35,847 bases of DNA. Origin: Gnetum montanum (Eukaryota > Streptophyta > Gnetopsida > Gnetales > Gnetaceae). How positions within the stretch are numbered: position 1 is the first letter of the stretch; every line of letters starts with the position of its first letter. Position numbers and translations under genes: made by a program. The DNA is taken from assembly GCA_015680685.1 (NCBI GenBank), contig MNCI01006882.1:270004-305850 (forward strand), given 5' to 3'. The notes beneath the pieces were generated by a model, which saw only the letters and a program-made list of their open reading frames with translations, was not told the origin of the DNA and did no database searches. Positions 10,236 to 19,860 of the stretch are shown here, piece after piece.

Positions 10236-10345
10236 TTGAAGGTGCTAGTTTAGTAGTAAGAGTCTTGACATAAAAATCTTAAGTCATAGTCACAAGTTCA
10301 ATTTCCATGGGCAAGGTTGAGTAATACTAACAACTCCTAAAACTT
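10236..10345 (+). repeat. tRNA-derived SINE-like fragment
   Basis: GGTGCTAGTTTAGTAGTAAGAG resembles a pol III A box in tRNA context (consensus TRGCNNAGYNGG) and 32 bases later CACAAGTTCAATTTCC resembles a B box (GGTTCRANNCC). The spacing and the words CTTGACAT...AAATCTTAAGTCATAGTC look like the plant SINE pattern of a tRNA-like head followed by a unique body. No cloverleaf with a proper acceptor stem can be drawn, so it is not called a tRNA gene. Confidence 0.5.
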
Positions 10346-10744
10346 TTTATTTCTTTTTAGCTTTACTTCCCATAATTGTTTTGAATTAGGGTTCTTTTGT
10401 TGTAGGTGAATGATAGACATCTTTGTTTATTCTATGTGCATTCTATGTAATATTTGTGCTAAAATTTGAATATTCATTTTAGCTTGGTATTTGTTTTTCT
10501 TTGTTCCTTTTTAATTAATGATGTTTACATATGCATAATTTTTAGATTACAAGAGTAATGCTTCTTAACTTGGAGAATGATTTTTGTTTCTATTTGTTTT
10601 GTACCTTTGGTCCAAAACCTTTATTTTTTGTAAGGTTATGAATGGATAAAAATTTGGTTTAGTTATACGAAATTCAAAAAGATGTAGATGATGCTTTGAA
10701 CCTTCAATGTACAGGTTCCATTTGAGAAATACATTAATTCTGAT

Positions 10745-10812
10745 TTCTATGTAGTATGGTTTTCATTTTTTAAATCCTTTCTATGTAGTATGGTTTTTAT
10801 TTTTAAAATCCT
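10745..10812 (+). repeat. 34-base tandem duplication
   Basis: Two adjacent copies beginning ttctatgtagtatggtttt and ending aaatcct, at 10745-10778 and 10779-10812, differing at three or four bases. AT-rich intergenic setting. Confidence 0.85.
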
Positions 10813-11143
10813 TTCTAATATGTTTTCGAAATCTTGTTTTTAGTTTTAAATCTACTTCAATATTAATTTAGCAAAGTGATTCATTGTTTTTCTATGCCTT
10901 TCAATAATTTTAAACTTCTCTCAATGGTTAACATTGAAGTGAAACAACATGATAACTTATCTTTGTAAGTTAATCATGGAAAAAGAAAAATAAGTAGAAA
11001 TACCTTTAAGCGTAGATAAGAAAATCAATGAAGAAATACATTCAACTAATTTTGAAACCAATGAAAATGAAGAGGATAAAACTTATAAAGAAAATGTTTA
11101 ATCAAATGCCAATACAAAGAAAAAGAAGAAATTAATAAGAAAA

Positions 11144-11928
11144 TTGTTCATTTTTAATACAAGATCTACACAGAATTACATTAGATTTATTGGTTTATTT
11201 AATATTATAAAAAATTATCCAAAATGTAACTATCCTAGGGTAAAAGAAAAGGATTTTTTAAAGAAAGAGAACTTTAAATTTATATGTAGAAAATGCAAGA
11301 CCAAAAGTTCTATAAGGAGGAAGATATGATTTAAGAATTCAAAGTTCTTAACTCAATAACTATTATGGATTTTATTCTATTGGTCATGGAGGCTGCTACT
11401 AGTAACAATACTATGCTTTTCATATAGATATTTTAGAATGTACCATTATTGATTAGTACAATATTTGCAAAATTATATATTCTAATTGGTTTTAAAGAAT
11501 GACAAAAAAATTTAGAGGACTTGGTAAAACTATAGATATTATTGGGTAAATTTAGCCAACACAAATATCATAGAGAAAAAATGGATGGTAGATGGATACT
11601 CAAAGGGATTGAACAATCTTACAAAGAAAAATTATTCCTTGAAGTTGTATTGGATAAGACTATTGAATCATTAGTGAATTTAATCTATAAGTAAATTGAG
11701 GTGATTTGTAAATTCACAATGATATCTAGAAGACTAATGATTCATAATACTTGCAATAGCTAAATTATAAGCAAAAAATTTGTAAATTACTCTAAGCACT
11801 TTAAGGATTCAATCACAAATGTGTTAAAAAATAAGCATTATTATGAACGTCAATGTGTGTTACTCATATCTAGATGTATAACCATGATAGTTTACATTAA
11901 GAAACTAATCAAATTTGTTATTAAGTAG
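11144..11928 (+). pseudogene. Merlin / IS1595-type DDE transposase relic
   Basis: Fragments of one protein are readable in order on the plus strand across frames. 11203-11329: YPKCNYP...FKFICRKCKTKSSIRRK, a zinc ribbon like that at the start of Merlin and ISXO2/IS1595 transposases (C-P-x-C ... W-x-C-R-K-C-x-K-x-S-I-R), followed by FKNSKFLTQ. About 11440-11540: TIID-stop-YNICKIIYSNWF, then FRGLGKTIDI, fitting the TVVDWYNFCR...GGPGK-V-EIDE block that holds the first catalytic Asp. 11552-11690: FSQHKYHREKMDGRWILKGI, EQSYKEKLFLEVV, LDKTIESLVNLI, fitting KYHRGR-VEG-WV-GGIER...FLVPV-DR-A-TL-PLI. 11790-11860: VNYSKHFKDSITNVLKNKH, fitting VNHSKNFVDP-TG. Several stops and at least two frameshifts make it dead; the second Asp region is lost and no TIRs were found. 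The order and spacing of four blocks make chance unlikely. Merlin transposons cut and paste DNA and are mainly described from animals and protists. Confidence 0.75.
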
Positions 11929-12436
11929 TTAGCAAGAAGTATGACTATTGTAATAAGCCATGATCTTTAGTGTTGGTATGATAAAAGAGGTGCTAGAGAC
12001 AATTTGATGATATGTTAGATATACAGATTCTTTAGTTTTCTATATGAATAATAAGCGTAAGATATCTCTCCATGATTATCATGTTCTATTACATTCTACT
12101 TGGTATTACCGCAAATTCAAAGATTACTATGTTCAATTTTTTGTTCCTCTATTTATCCTAGGTCTATAATTGTCTAATGATACAATTGTCACTATCTATA
12201 TGCATGGTTTGATGTCATCATGATAAGTTTATTTTTATGTTTTTACTAGTATATTCAATATGAGTTTCTAAATTCTTTTCATAGTCTATGAGATCATTAT
12301 CTACTTCACTTACTTATTACTATATAACACCAAAGTTCATACCACTTGCCATGCTTTTAGTTTGCATGGTCTCTTAGTTCACCTTTGTTCTATTTGACAA
12401 ACTTGGTTTCACTTATCTAATGGAACTTAATTCCTA
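11829..12436 (+). repeat. 600-base direct repeat, copy 1
   Basis: Begins aaataagcattat within the last conserved block of the transposase relic and continues through non-coding sequence. Shared words with copy 2 include cctagatgtataa/ctagatgtataacc, gactattgtaataag, cttagtgttggtatgataa, atatctctccatg, atcatcatgataagtttat and cttttcatag. It probably represents the 3' part of the same DNA transposon. Confidence 0.8.
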
Positions 12437-13113
12437 ACATAGCATTTGATTTAGGTTAGTTCGTTAACATGAAGTTTGAATGATGATAGTTGTTGGGAGA
12501 TGATTGTATTTATTGAATAATGCATGTTTGAAAAATTATTTATAATATAAACATCTTGCATTTAGGAGCACAATTCTATGTAGATATGAGCCTTTAGTAA
12601 TTGAGCTTTTTGTGTTCTTTCTTGTCCCAATTACAATTTTAATTTGGTTCTTCTATCTTTTGTGCTACTTTCATATTTGTTCATCACCTAGTTTCTAAGT
12701 TTCTTGCATCTCTAGCTTGCAGCTTTTTTGGCTTCTATCTTAATAACATATCTTATGAATTCATGGGTTGCATGTTACTTATGTAATTATTTAACTTTAA
12801 GTTGTGAAGTGACATGTCATTTGTAATGTGTTAATTTGTCTATTTTTTAGTTAAATGATGTTAAAATGTAAGGATATAATTGTTCAAATTAGCATGAATT
12901 CATTCTCAAAGGACTAGTGCATGAAGGGTTTGACTTCTAATGTCGGTTCATTTTTAACTAGTTGATAGTGCATTATACCACAGTTTCAAAGTTGTGATTC
13001 TTAGAGACAAAGCTTCAAGAGAAGAAAATTAAGTCCTAATTGGCTCCAAAGTTTAAGGTTGTTAAGTGTAAATATAAACCTATAAAGTAGAGGCCTCAAT
13101 TAAGAAGCTTCTA
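12437..13113. other. Intergenic sequence, nothing recognised
   Basis: AT-rich, no ORF above 60 codons, no LTR ends, no repeat clear by eye. Confidence 0.45.
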
Positions 13114-13856
13114 AGGTGATTATGTTGGCATTTAGAACTTACTACGAGTGATGGTTTTTGTATTGGCATGATGGGTGCTATACATTCTTAAAGTTATCTT
13201 CCAAGTGTTTTAGGTTTATCTAAAAACTAGAATCAGTTACAATGAGTGCAACATGATCAATGTTAATCACATTGACATGTTGTACATGTTTAAGGACACA
13301 ATAAAATTCAATAAGATCAACAAGTCTTCTAATGAGTAGTTTTCCATTTTCTATTTGTAGGAACCGGGGAGCAACATGGTAGTAATAATCTTCATCCATA
13401 TCATTATACATGATAGAAATATTAATATTACCTAGAGAGCCATTAGTATGTTACATTCTCAGGTGCAATTGGGAATTGAATTATGAGGTGATTATGTTGG
13501 CACTTAGAAACTACTATGAGTGATGGTTTCTATATTGACATGCTAGGTGCTATAAATTCTTGAGGTTTTCTTCTAAGTATTTAAGGTTTTGCCTTAAACC
13601 GTGATAGATAATGACAAGTATAAAATGATTGATGTTAATCACACCAACATGTTGTACATGTCTAAGGATACCATCAAATTCAATAAGGTCAACAAGTCTT
13701 CCAATGGCCAATTTCTCATTTCCTATTTGTAGGAATTGTGAAGTAACTTGGCAACAATAATCTTCACCCATATCCTTGTACATGATAGAAAGATCAATAC
13801 TACCTAGAAATCCATCACTCTATTGCATTCTTAGATGCAATTGGGAACTAAACTAA
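13114..13856 (-). repeat. 372-base tandem duplication with parallel antisense ORFs
   Basis: Two adjacent direct copies (13114-13485 and 13486-about 13856), both beginning aggtgattatgttggca and ending near gcaattgggaa. On the minus strand each carries a related open frame: 13220-13411 (63 codons, MYNDMDEDYYYHVAPRFLQI) and 13550-13783 (77 codons, MYKDMGEDYCCQVTSQFLQI). Both continue with RRLVDLIEF or GRLVDLIEF and then HVQHV. The parallel reading frame suggests that the ancestor was coding, perhaps part of a transposon. I do not recognise the protein. Many codons differ but the frames stay open over the shared part. Confidence 0.75.
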
Positions 13857-14950
13857 ACTAACTTAAAGTTTTAAAGATGCAAATGAAGTATCATATGAGG
13901 TTTTGTTATTTCTTCAATAAGCTACATCATTCTTATTTTTATTATTTGTCTTTAGATGTATTTGTAATGTCCCGAGTGAATCTTTCCATAGTTGAGATCC
14001 TTATAAGAACAATGAATACTCAAGTGATTGAAAATTTATATACTACCATGATTTTTGACTTAGGAAACTAGGGAATGGGTAAAGAAGAACAACAAAAAAT
14101 AAAAGAAATTATAATGCTTCTTGAGAAGAAATGATTAGATCTTGAGGAAGTACTATTGAAAAGTATCACTATGAATTTGATCATGCATTGCCATGCCCTA
14201 GAGAATAAGTTCCTGGAATATGAGGCCATAGTTGAGCTCTTTAATTAACCATCCAAAAGGATATTTCCAAAGAAAATATTTATATCTTCCTTTCTTATAA
14301 GAGTCTAATTAAGTGTAGCATTAAGAACCTAGTATCTAAGATCATGGAGAAGGTTGTGGTAAACCTAAAATGGCTTTCATAATAATTAACTATCATCTCT
14401 CTTTACAACAAGATACTCCTCTCTCTAACCTATTCATACTAATATGCTACTACATATTATATGAGAAGTATGAAGGCAAAGGAGGACCTTGCTAAAGCTT
14501 AAATCATCCATTATGGTACTTTGCCATAGGTGGCTGAGCAAAATCAAAAATTAAAAGATCTTAAACTTTAAGGACCATTAGATAGCTCCATTAAGGAGTA
14601 TTTTGAAGAGTATAAAAGGAGAAGTTTTGAATTGCTAGAGAAAGAAAAACAAACCAATAAGGAGCTACTATTGCTAAAGAAGTTTAATGATCTTTCACTC
14701 ATCGTTGTTGATGTAGTGTAGTTACAATTGGCAAAGGACTAGGTAAAAGAATTAGAGGAAAATCTAGCTTATATAATTATTAACAAGAGTAGGGCAATCT
14801 TGTAAATTTAAAGTGGAATTTTGATATAGGGATCAACGAAAAAGAGCTCTTGAAGAAGGAGGAATTTGAAGATTCTAGAAGAGTAAAAGAAGATGCATCA
14901 ACAACTTTAATAAGAAAAACTATTCGTTGATACATCTAAAATTTTTCAAT
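13857..14950 (+). pseudogene. Degenerate coding-like region rich in coiled coil
   Basis: Broken plus-strand frames with charged, helical character: near 14077-14135 GKEEQQKIKEIIMLLEKK, near 14175-14245 CHALENKFLEYEAIVELFN, near 14590-14700 IKEYFEEYKRR, SFELLEKEKQTNKELLLLKK and FNDLSLIVVDVV. Stops mostly sit at former CAG/CAA/CGA-like positions. Heptad-like Leu/Glu/Lys pattern suggests a coiled-coil protein, possibly a transposon-encoded one. No family recognised. Confidence 0.35.
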
Positions 14951-15825
14951 ATGTGAGAAAAATTTTGAATGTAATTGTTTTTAATAACTTAATTATTCGA
15001 ATCTTTATTAACCATGGATAGAAATGTACTTAAGTCGGTAATTACAACTTAATTAAAATCAATGGTTTCTTCTTTCTCTTCCCATACTATCTTTTCTTCC
15101 TCTCCTTAGTCCACTGTGGTTGTGATAAGTGCAGTGTCTAGGATCCCTTCCTTTCAAATCATGAAGGAGGTTGATATTGAAGATGATCCTAATCTTTGTG
15201 AATTTCAAGTTGTATTAAATTTTGAGATTGATAAATGAATGAATATATGATGGTTCCTAGTAAGTTATATTTGTGATAGTTGATGATGTTTTGTGGCTTC
15301 ATTTTGTCCTCTATCTTAAATAAGTTTTGTTTATTACTTCTTTTGTTATTCATATCTTTAGAGAAATAATCCATCATAAATTTTCTCATTAACTTTCTTC
15401 TTTCTCCATTTTAAGGAACTATTAAAACTATGGAGATATAACTAAGAAAAAATAATAGAGAGAGTACTAAAGTTGTTAATGATTATTTAAATCTTAATTA
15501 TTAGCTTTGCTAGTTTGAAGAAAAAATCAGTTTTAAAATACTTACGATTGCCAAAAATAAAGTGGAGATTTAATAAGGAATCCTTAAAATGACATTGTTA
15601 TGACTTTTTTCATAACCATGATGTGAAAGAATTGGTTTCCTTAAATATATGTGTTATGTTAAGGGAAAGTAAGCTAAAATTTAAAATCCTTGTAAAAGTT
15701 TGTTTCACTACATGTATAAAATTGGATATAAGTGTTTATTAGCATAGAGAAGTTATAAGTGAAAGTGAAGTTATAGAATTGTTGTTGAAGTCCTTATCAC
15801 ATTGAGTTTGAGAGGAAGCACTAAG
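14951..15825. other. Intergenic sequence, nothing recognised
   Basis: AT-rich DNA with only short minus-strand frames (for example 15189-15389) that have no recognisable content. Confidence 0.45.
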
Positions 15826-16433
15826 AAATAAGCATTATATGAACTTCAATATATGTTACTTATACCTAGATGTATAATCATGATGGTTTACATTAAGGAA
15901 CTATTCAAGTTTGTTATTGACTAGTTAGTACAAGGTATGACTATTGTAATAGGACATGATCCTTAGTGTTGGTATGATAAAAGGGATGCGATGATAGTTT
16001 GCTGATATGTCACAAACATACATTCTTTATTTGTATCTATATAAACCATAACCATCAAATATCTCTCCATGGTTGTATTGTTCTATTATATTCTACTTAG
16101 TACAATTATAAATGTAGAGATTACTACTAATGTCTATATACAAGATTTGAGGTTATCATAACAAGTTTATTTTTGAGATTACTACTACTATTTATATACA
16201 TGCTCTGATATCATCATGACAAGTTTATTTTTATGTTTTCATTGATATGTTAAGTATGAGTTTATAGATACTTTTCATAGTATGTGTGATGATTATCTAC
16301 TTTGCTTAATTATTACTATATATAACCATGATTCATACTACTTACCATGCTTATGGTTTGTAGAATCTCTTAATTTACCTTTATCTTCTTTGAAAACTTT
16401 AGTTTCACATCTCTCATGCACCTTAATTTATAA
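15826..16433 (+). repeat. 600-base direct repeat, copy 2
   Basis: Second copy of the 11829-12436 repeat, 3997 bases downstream and in the same orientation. Similarity starts abruptly at aaataagcattat; the transposase blocks found upstream of copy 1 are not seen here. It fits a 5'-truncated or partly deleted second copy of the same transposon family. Confidence 0.8.
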
Positions 16434-16563
16434 TGAAATGTTCATACAAATACAATCAAAGTACTTGGAAAGCTATTAGTATTTCTATCAAAAGTGTAGC
16501 ACTAGTCCACAATTTTTTTGAGTCTTATGTTTATGATTTATTTGGAGAAGAAACATTGGTGGG

Positions 16564-17405
16564 TGATGGGATGTGATATCGCATGAGCCGCAATATCACG
16601 TATGCGATATCGCGTCCGCCGCGATATTGCATCCCCCGCGATATCGTGTACACAATATTGCAGTGCGCCGTCAAATCTATAAACAAGAGGTGGCTCTCCC
16701 TTGTTTCTCATTCTAGGCCTAGACCGTAGCGAAACTCTGGCAGTTTTACCTCTCCAGAGATAGAATAATTTCCATGTGCCTGCAGTAGGAGCTCCAAAGT
16801 GAACAGATCTTTATTCGAGCAAATATTGTACCTGAACACAAGTTTGTGTACGAAAATAAAGACGAACTTCTTAGATAAACCTTGCAGTGCATGGACTAAG
16901 CTAGATGGGACTTTATTTAATGTTATTTATTGTTTATCATTTAATGCTTTATTAGTTAATTAAATCTCACTCAATCCTTCTCCCATAGTTAAGTGCATTC
17001 AGTATGACCGCTTCAAGCACGTGCGTTACGGTTGGTGATCCCAGTAACGAATAGCGTTTGGTAACCAAGGTTGCATTGGTTCAAGGTGTAAACGGTAACT
17101 GCGAACAAATGCTGATGCTAGGCTAATTAAGGCTTAGTTAGTTAGTTAAAGTTAGTTAATTAGTCTCTTCACCCTTCACCTCATTAGCATAGGAGATAAA
17201 ACAGAAAAGATATAAAAATCATATACCTTAGACTTACTTAATAATACAACTGTGACAAATACAAGTAAGTTTGGGAAGACAACGAATGACTAACCTTAAG
17301 TGTTTCATGAGGCGTGTAGGCACTTACTCTACGGAGTTTGACCGAATCGCGTGTGTAACGCTTGTATTCGTATGGTTGAGTGTAGGGGTACCTCACCACT
17401 CATCA
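16564..17405 (+). mobile_element. Element B 5' LTR
   Basis: 842 bases from TGATGGGATGTG to CCACTCATCA. U3 holds a GATATC palindrome array (16573-16662), then a TATA box at 16678-16683 (tctataaacaag). AATAAA at 16855-16860 would be the poly(A) signal, placing R at about 16705-16880. U5 is AT-rich with repeated TTAGTTAGTTA words. Differences from the 3' LTR are mainly C/T and G/A exchanges. Confidence 0.92.
16573..16662. repeat. GATATC palindrome array in the B 5' LTR
   Basis: Six copies of GATATC or variants (AATATC, GATATT, AATATT) in about 90 bases, with CGCGATATCGCG as the ancestral form. Immediately upstream of the TATA box. Most variants are C-to-T or G-to-A steps from the same palindrome. 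Confidence 0.85.
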
Positions 17406-17406
17406 T

Positions 17407-17424
17407 TGGCGCCGTTGCTAGGGA
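17407..17424 (+). other. Element B primer-binding site (tRNA-Asp)
   Basis: TGGCGCCGTTGCTAGGGA differs from the complement of the plant tRNA-Asp 3' end (TGGCGCCGTTGCCGGGGA) at two bases. It starts one base after the LTR. tRNA-Asp priming is typical of Athila-type Ty3/gypsy elements. Confidence 0.9.
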
Positions 17425-17550
17425 CTAAGTTGTTTGTTTGCTAAGTAAAACATAGGAAATTATCCACATCGTTGGGAGCTTAAACGAACCCTTAGGGTTA
17501 ATTAAAAGAAAAATTATATAACAGTTAATCAGCACACCGAATAAGAAACA

Positions 17551-17976
17551 ATGTCTTCTTCTTCGAACAAAAGCACTTCACCGCTTAGGGATAACACTAG
17601 AGACAGTCGGCGGCACCAAACACATAACCAAAATCCGCTAGTTCCTCAATAGTATCGAGTGGTATATACTCATCCCGATGAGTATATACCTGATTTTACT
17701 TTTATCCTCCATCAGGATGAACAACTGCGTTGGAGAGACTTGCAAGGTAACATAGTGTTACCTCCAGATCGAGCAGTCCCTAACATGCTTCTTCGTGCTC
17801 TTGTACAGATAGGCATGACATAGCTATACGCTGAATACGTTGTAGAAGGTTATGACATAAGGGATTACCATCCCACAGCAGCACAACGTTTAAGGGACTC
17901 GAGGAAGGAGAGCCACCATACATTGTTGAAGGGCAAAGGGGCCCTGCACATCCTAAGTGAAATTGGAGATGTGAAC
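17551..17976 (+). pseudogene. Element B gag, N-terminal part
   Basis: Frame from ATG 17551: MSSSSNKSTSPLRDNTRDSR, then YRVVYTHPDEYIPDFTF, PDRAVPNMLLRALVQIG and YVVEGYDIRDYHPTAAQRLR, ending at a TAA near 17976. Two in-frame TAG codons (about 17650 and 17821) both sit where CAG (Gln) would fit, consistent with CHG-methylation decay. The position directly after the primer site marks it as gag. The N-terminus is similar in style to the element A gag start (Ser/Asn rich after MS). Confidence 0.6.
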
Positions 17977-17981
17977 TAATT

Positions 17982-19146
17982 ATGATAGGTTCTCTATCGA
18001 ATAATGTTCTCCCTCCTAACAATAGTGAGGAGGTGGGGTATCAGAACCTACACTCTACGATACACAATCCTAGTTCTGATCCCCATGAACACCAACTGTT
18101 CACTGAGGGAACAAAAACACATGACAAGGATGGGCATTCTGATCGTCATCATGATCAAGGCCGTAGCCATTGAAGGAAGGTAAGAAACATCATCATGGTG
18201 ATGGTTCTCCTTCTTCTTCTCCTTCATCACACCATTCACACTCTCCATAACAACTGAGGTGTCAGCTAAGGTAGATCAAATGTGGGACTCCATAGATAGT
18301 AGGTTTGAAACTATTTTAAAAGTCGTAGAGGAGTCTAAGGAACAAAGTAGTAACCATGACAAGAAAAAGCATAGAGATTCAGGCCATGCATGTGATAAGG
18401 GTAAGGAAAAAATGAACATCGCCAATGAGGTTGTGGATTCTGATATGGACAATGAGAATGGATGTGAGATCTACCAATATGACCATCCTAAGGGATGTTG
18501 CCCAATAATCTCACATCTGCAAGAGTCTGGGGTGTATGCACTCAACCCAAGACTTAACAGATGGCAAGCACCCCGAAGGTTACCTTATCCCCAAGGTAAC
18601 CCAAGGCAGTTCCACGAATCATTAACGTATTATCCAAGTGGAACTCCGCCACAACCTATCGGGCAACACCAGCAGTGGCAACATCCACAGTTATGGGGGA
18701 TGCCACCGCCTAGGCAACAATACCCTTACCGGCAACCAGATCCTTATGGCTACTACATGTAGCAGCCGGTTTCTCCAAGTGACTCCATGGGTTACACAAC
18801 TTCACAACATCACTACCAAGTTCGGGAGTATTTTAGAAGGACTCCTTCTCCTTCAGGAGATGCACCACATGCATACCATCCTTCGAATCCATCCACCACT
18901 CTTATGCCAGTAGCTCCACTACCTCTCGTTCCAACAATGCAAAGGGAACTCCCCACTCAACTGCAGCAACGTAATGCTACGAGAGCTATAAACCTTCAAC
19001 TCGTTGCTGATTTTGACAACTACAAGAAGAGAAGACCTTTCTTCAGAACCAAAAGCCTAGACAAACTCTCACAACCACAAGCGGTTAAGTTTGTGTACGC
19101 TCCTCCAACACATAAGGCTTTGCAGGTCCCTTCAAACCAACAATAG
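17982..19146 (+). pseudogene. Element B gag, C-terminal part
   Basis: Continuation of gag after frameshifts. 17982-18173 gives SNNVLPPNNSEEVGYQNLHS with a His/Asp-rich end. From 18259 one frame runs to 19146 with a single TAG at 18760 (again a CAG-like site): SAKVDQMWDSIDSRFETILK, a charged linker, then a Pro/Gln/Tyr-rich region (LNRWQAPRRLPYPQGNPRQF, then PPRQQYPYRQPDPYGYY), and QLQQRNATRAINLQLVADFD. The last segment is matched in element C at 30720-30800, which ties the two elements together. No CCHC knuckle is visible. Confidence 0.6.
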
Positions 19147-19229
19147 AGCTTAACACATACGATCATGTTAAAACATACCATTACCAACTAGATCAAGGTA
19201 GGCCACCTTTCCAGGAAACTCTCTGACCC

Positions 19230-19860
19230 TGGAAGTCCCTTAATCTACCTCCAAGTCGCTGGGAACAAACCTCATAAGGCTCTTCTTGACTTAGGTTTTG
19301 AAGTCAACTTAATATCACGAGAGATGTATAAAGCCTAAAACCTACCTCCACTAAAGAAGAGCAACATTCAACTAGAGCTGGATGACCAGTCCATCACCAT
19401 TCCCTTGGGATTGGTGGAGGACATCATTACCACTGTGTGTGGTTGGTCATACCCAGCTGATTTCTTGGTGATAGAAGTCAATAGCAACAAAGGGGACTTC
19501 CCAATTATAATGGGAAAGGCATGGCTAAGTATAATAGATGCATGCCTAGGAATCTGTGATCTTTCCTTGGAAATATCTAAGGTAAACATTTATGGAAAAA
19601 TTTAGAAGAAGAAAGTTCCATGCATCACATACAGTGACTCATCAGGTGATGACATGGAGGAATGCTCAGCATCTCCTACATGCAACTGGTGTGCCCTAGA
19701 AACTCTGATACAAAGGTGCGTGTATGTAGCAACCACACAACAAGTGGACACCCCGTGGTTGATAGCTAATTGAAAGAGCAATCCACCAACATGCATGGAA
19801 CGAATTGGGGGAACAACTCATGTCCACAATGAAAGCATAGATACATTGGAGTATGAGTGT
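19230..19860 (+). pseudogene. Element B aspartic protease
   Basis: Retropepsin of Ty3/gypsy type: PHKALLDLGFEVNLISREMY (D-L-G in place of D-T/S-G, as usual in Athila-like elements), LPPLKKSNIQLELDDQSITI, PLGLVEDIITTVCGW, YPADFLVIEV and FPIIMGKAWLSIIDACLGI. The block order and the PADF/PIIMGKAWL motifs match the protease of element C at 30081-30560. Stops near 19222, 19335 and 19603 and later show it is inactive. After the C-terminal linker (LIQRCVYVATTQQ) the similarity to C stops near 19860 and picks up again in the 3' non-coding region. Confidence 0.8.

Noticed and set aside
10241-10310. Functional tRNA gene
   Set aside because: Box-like words are present but no acceptor stem or anticodon arm can be formed.
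11829-16433. The 600-bp direct repeats as LTRs of a 4-kb element
   Set aside because: Ends lack TG...CA, no primer site or polypurine tract beside them, and copy 1 starts inside transposase coding sequence.
18048-18248. 66-codon minus-strand frame
   Set aside because: Opposite strand of the His/Asp-rich gag segment of element B.
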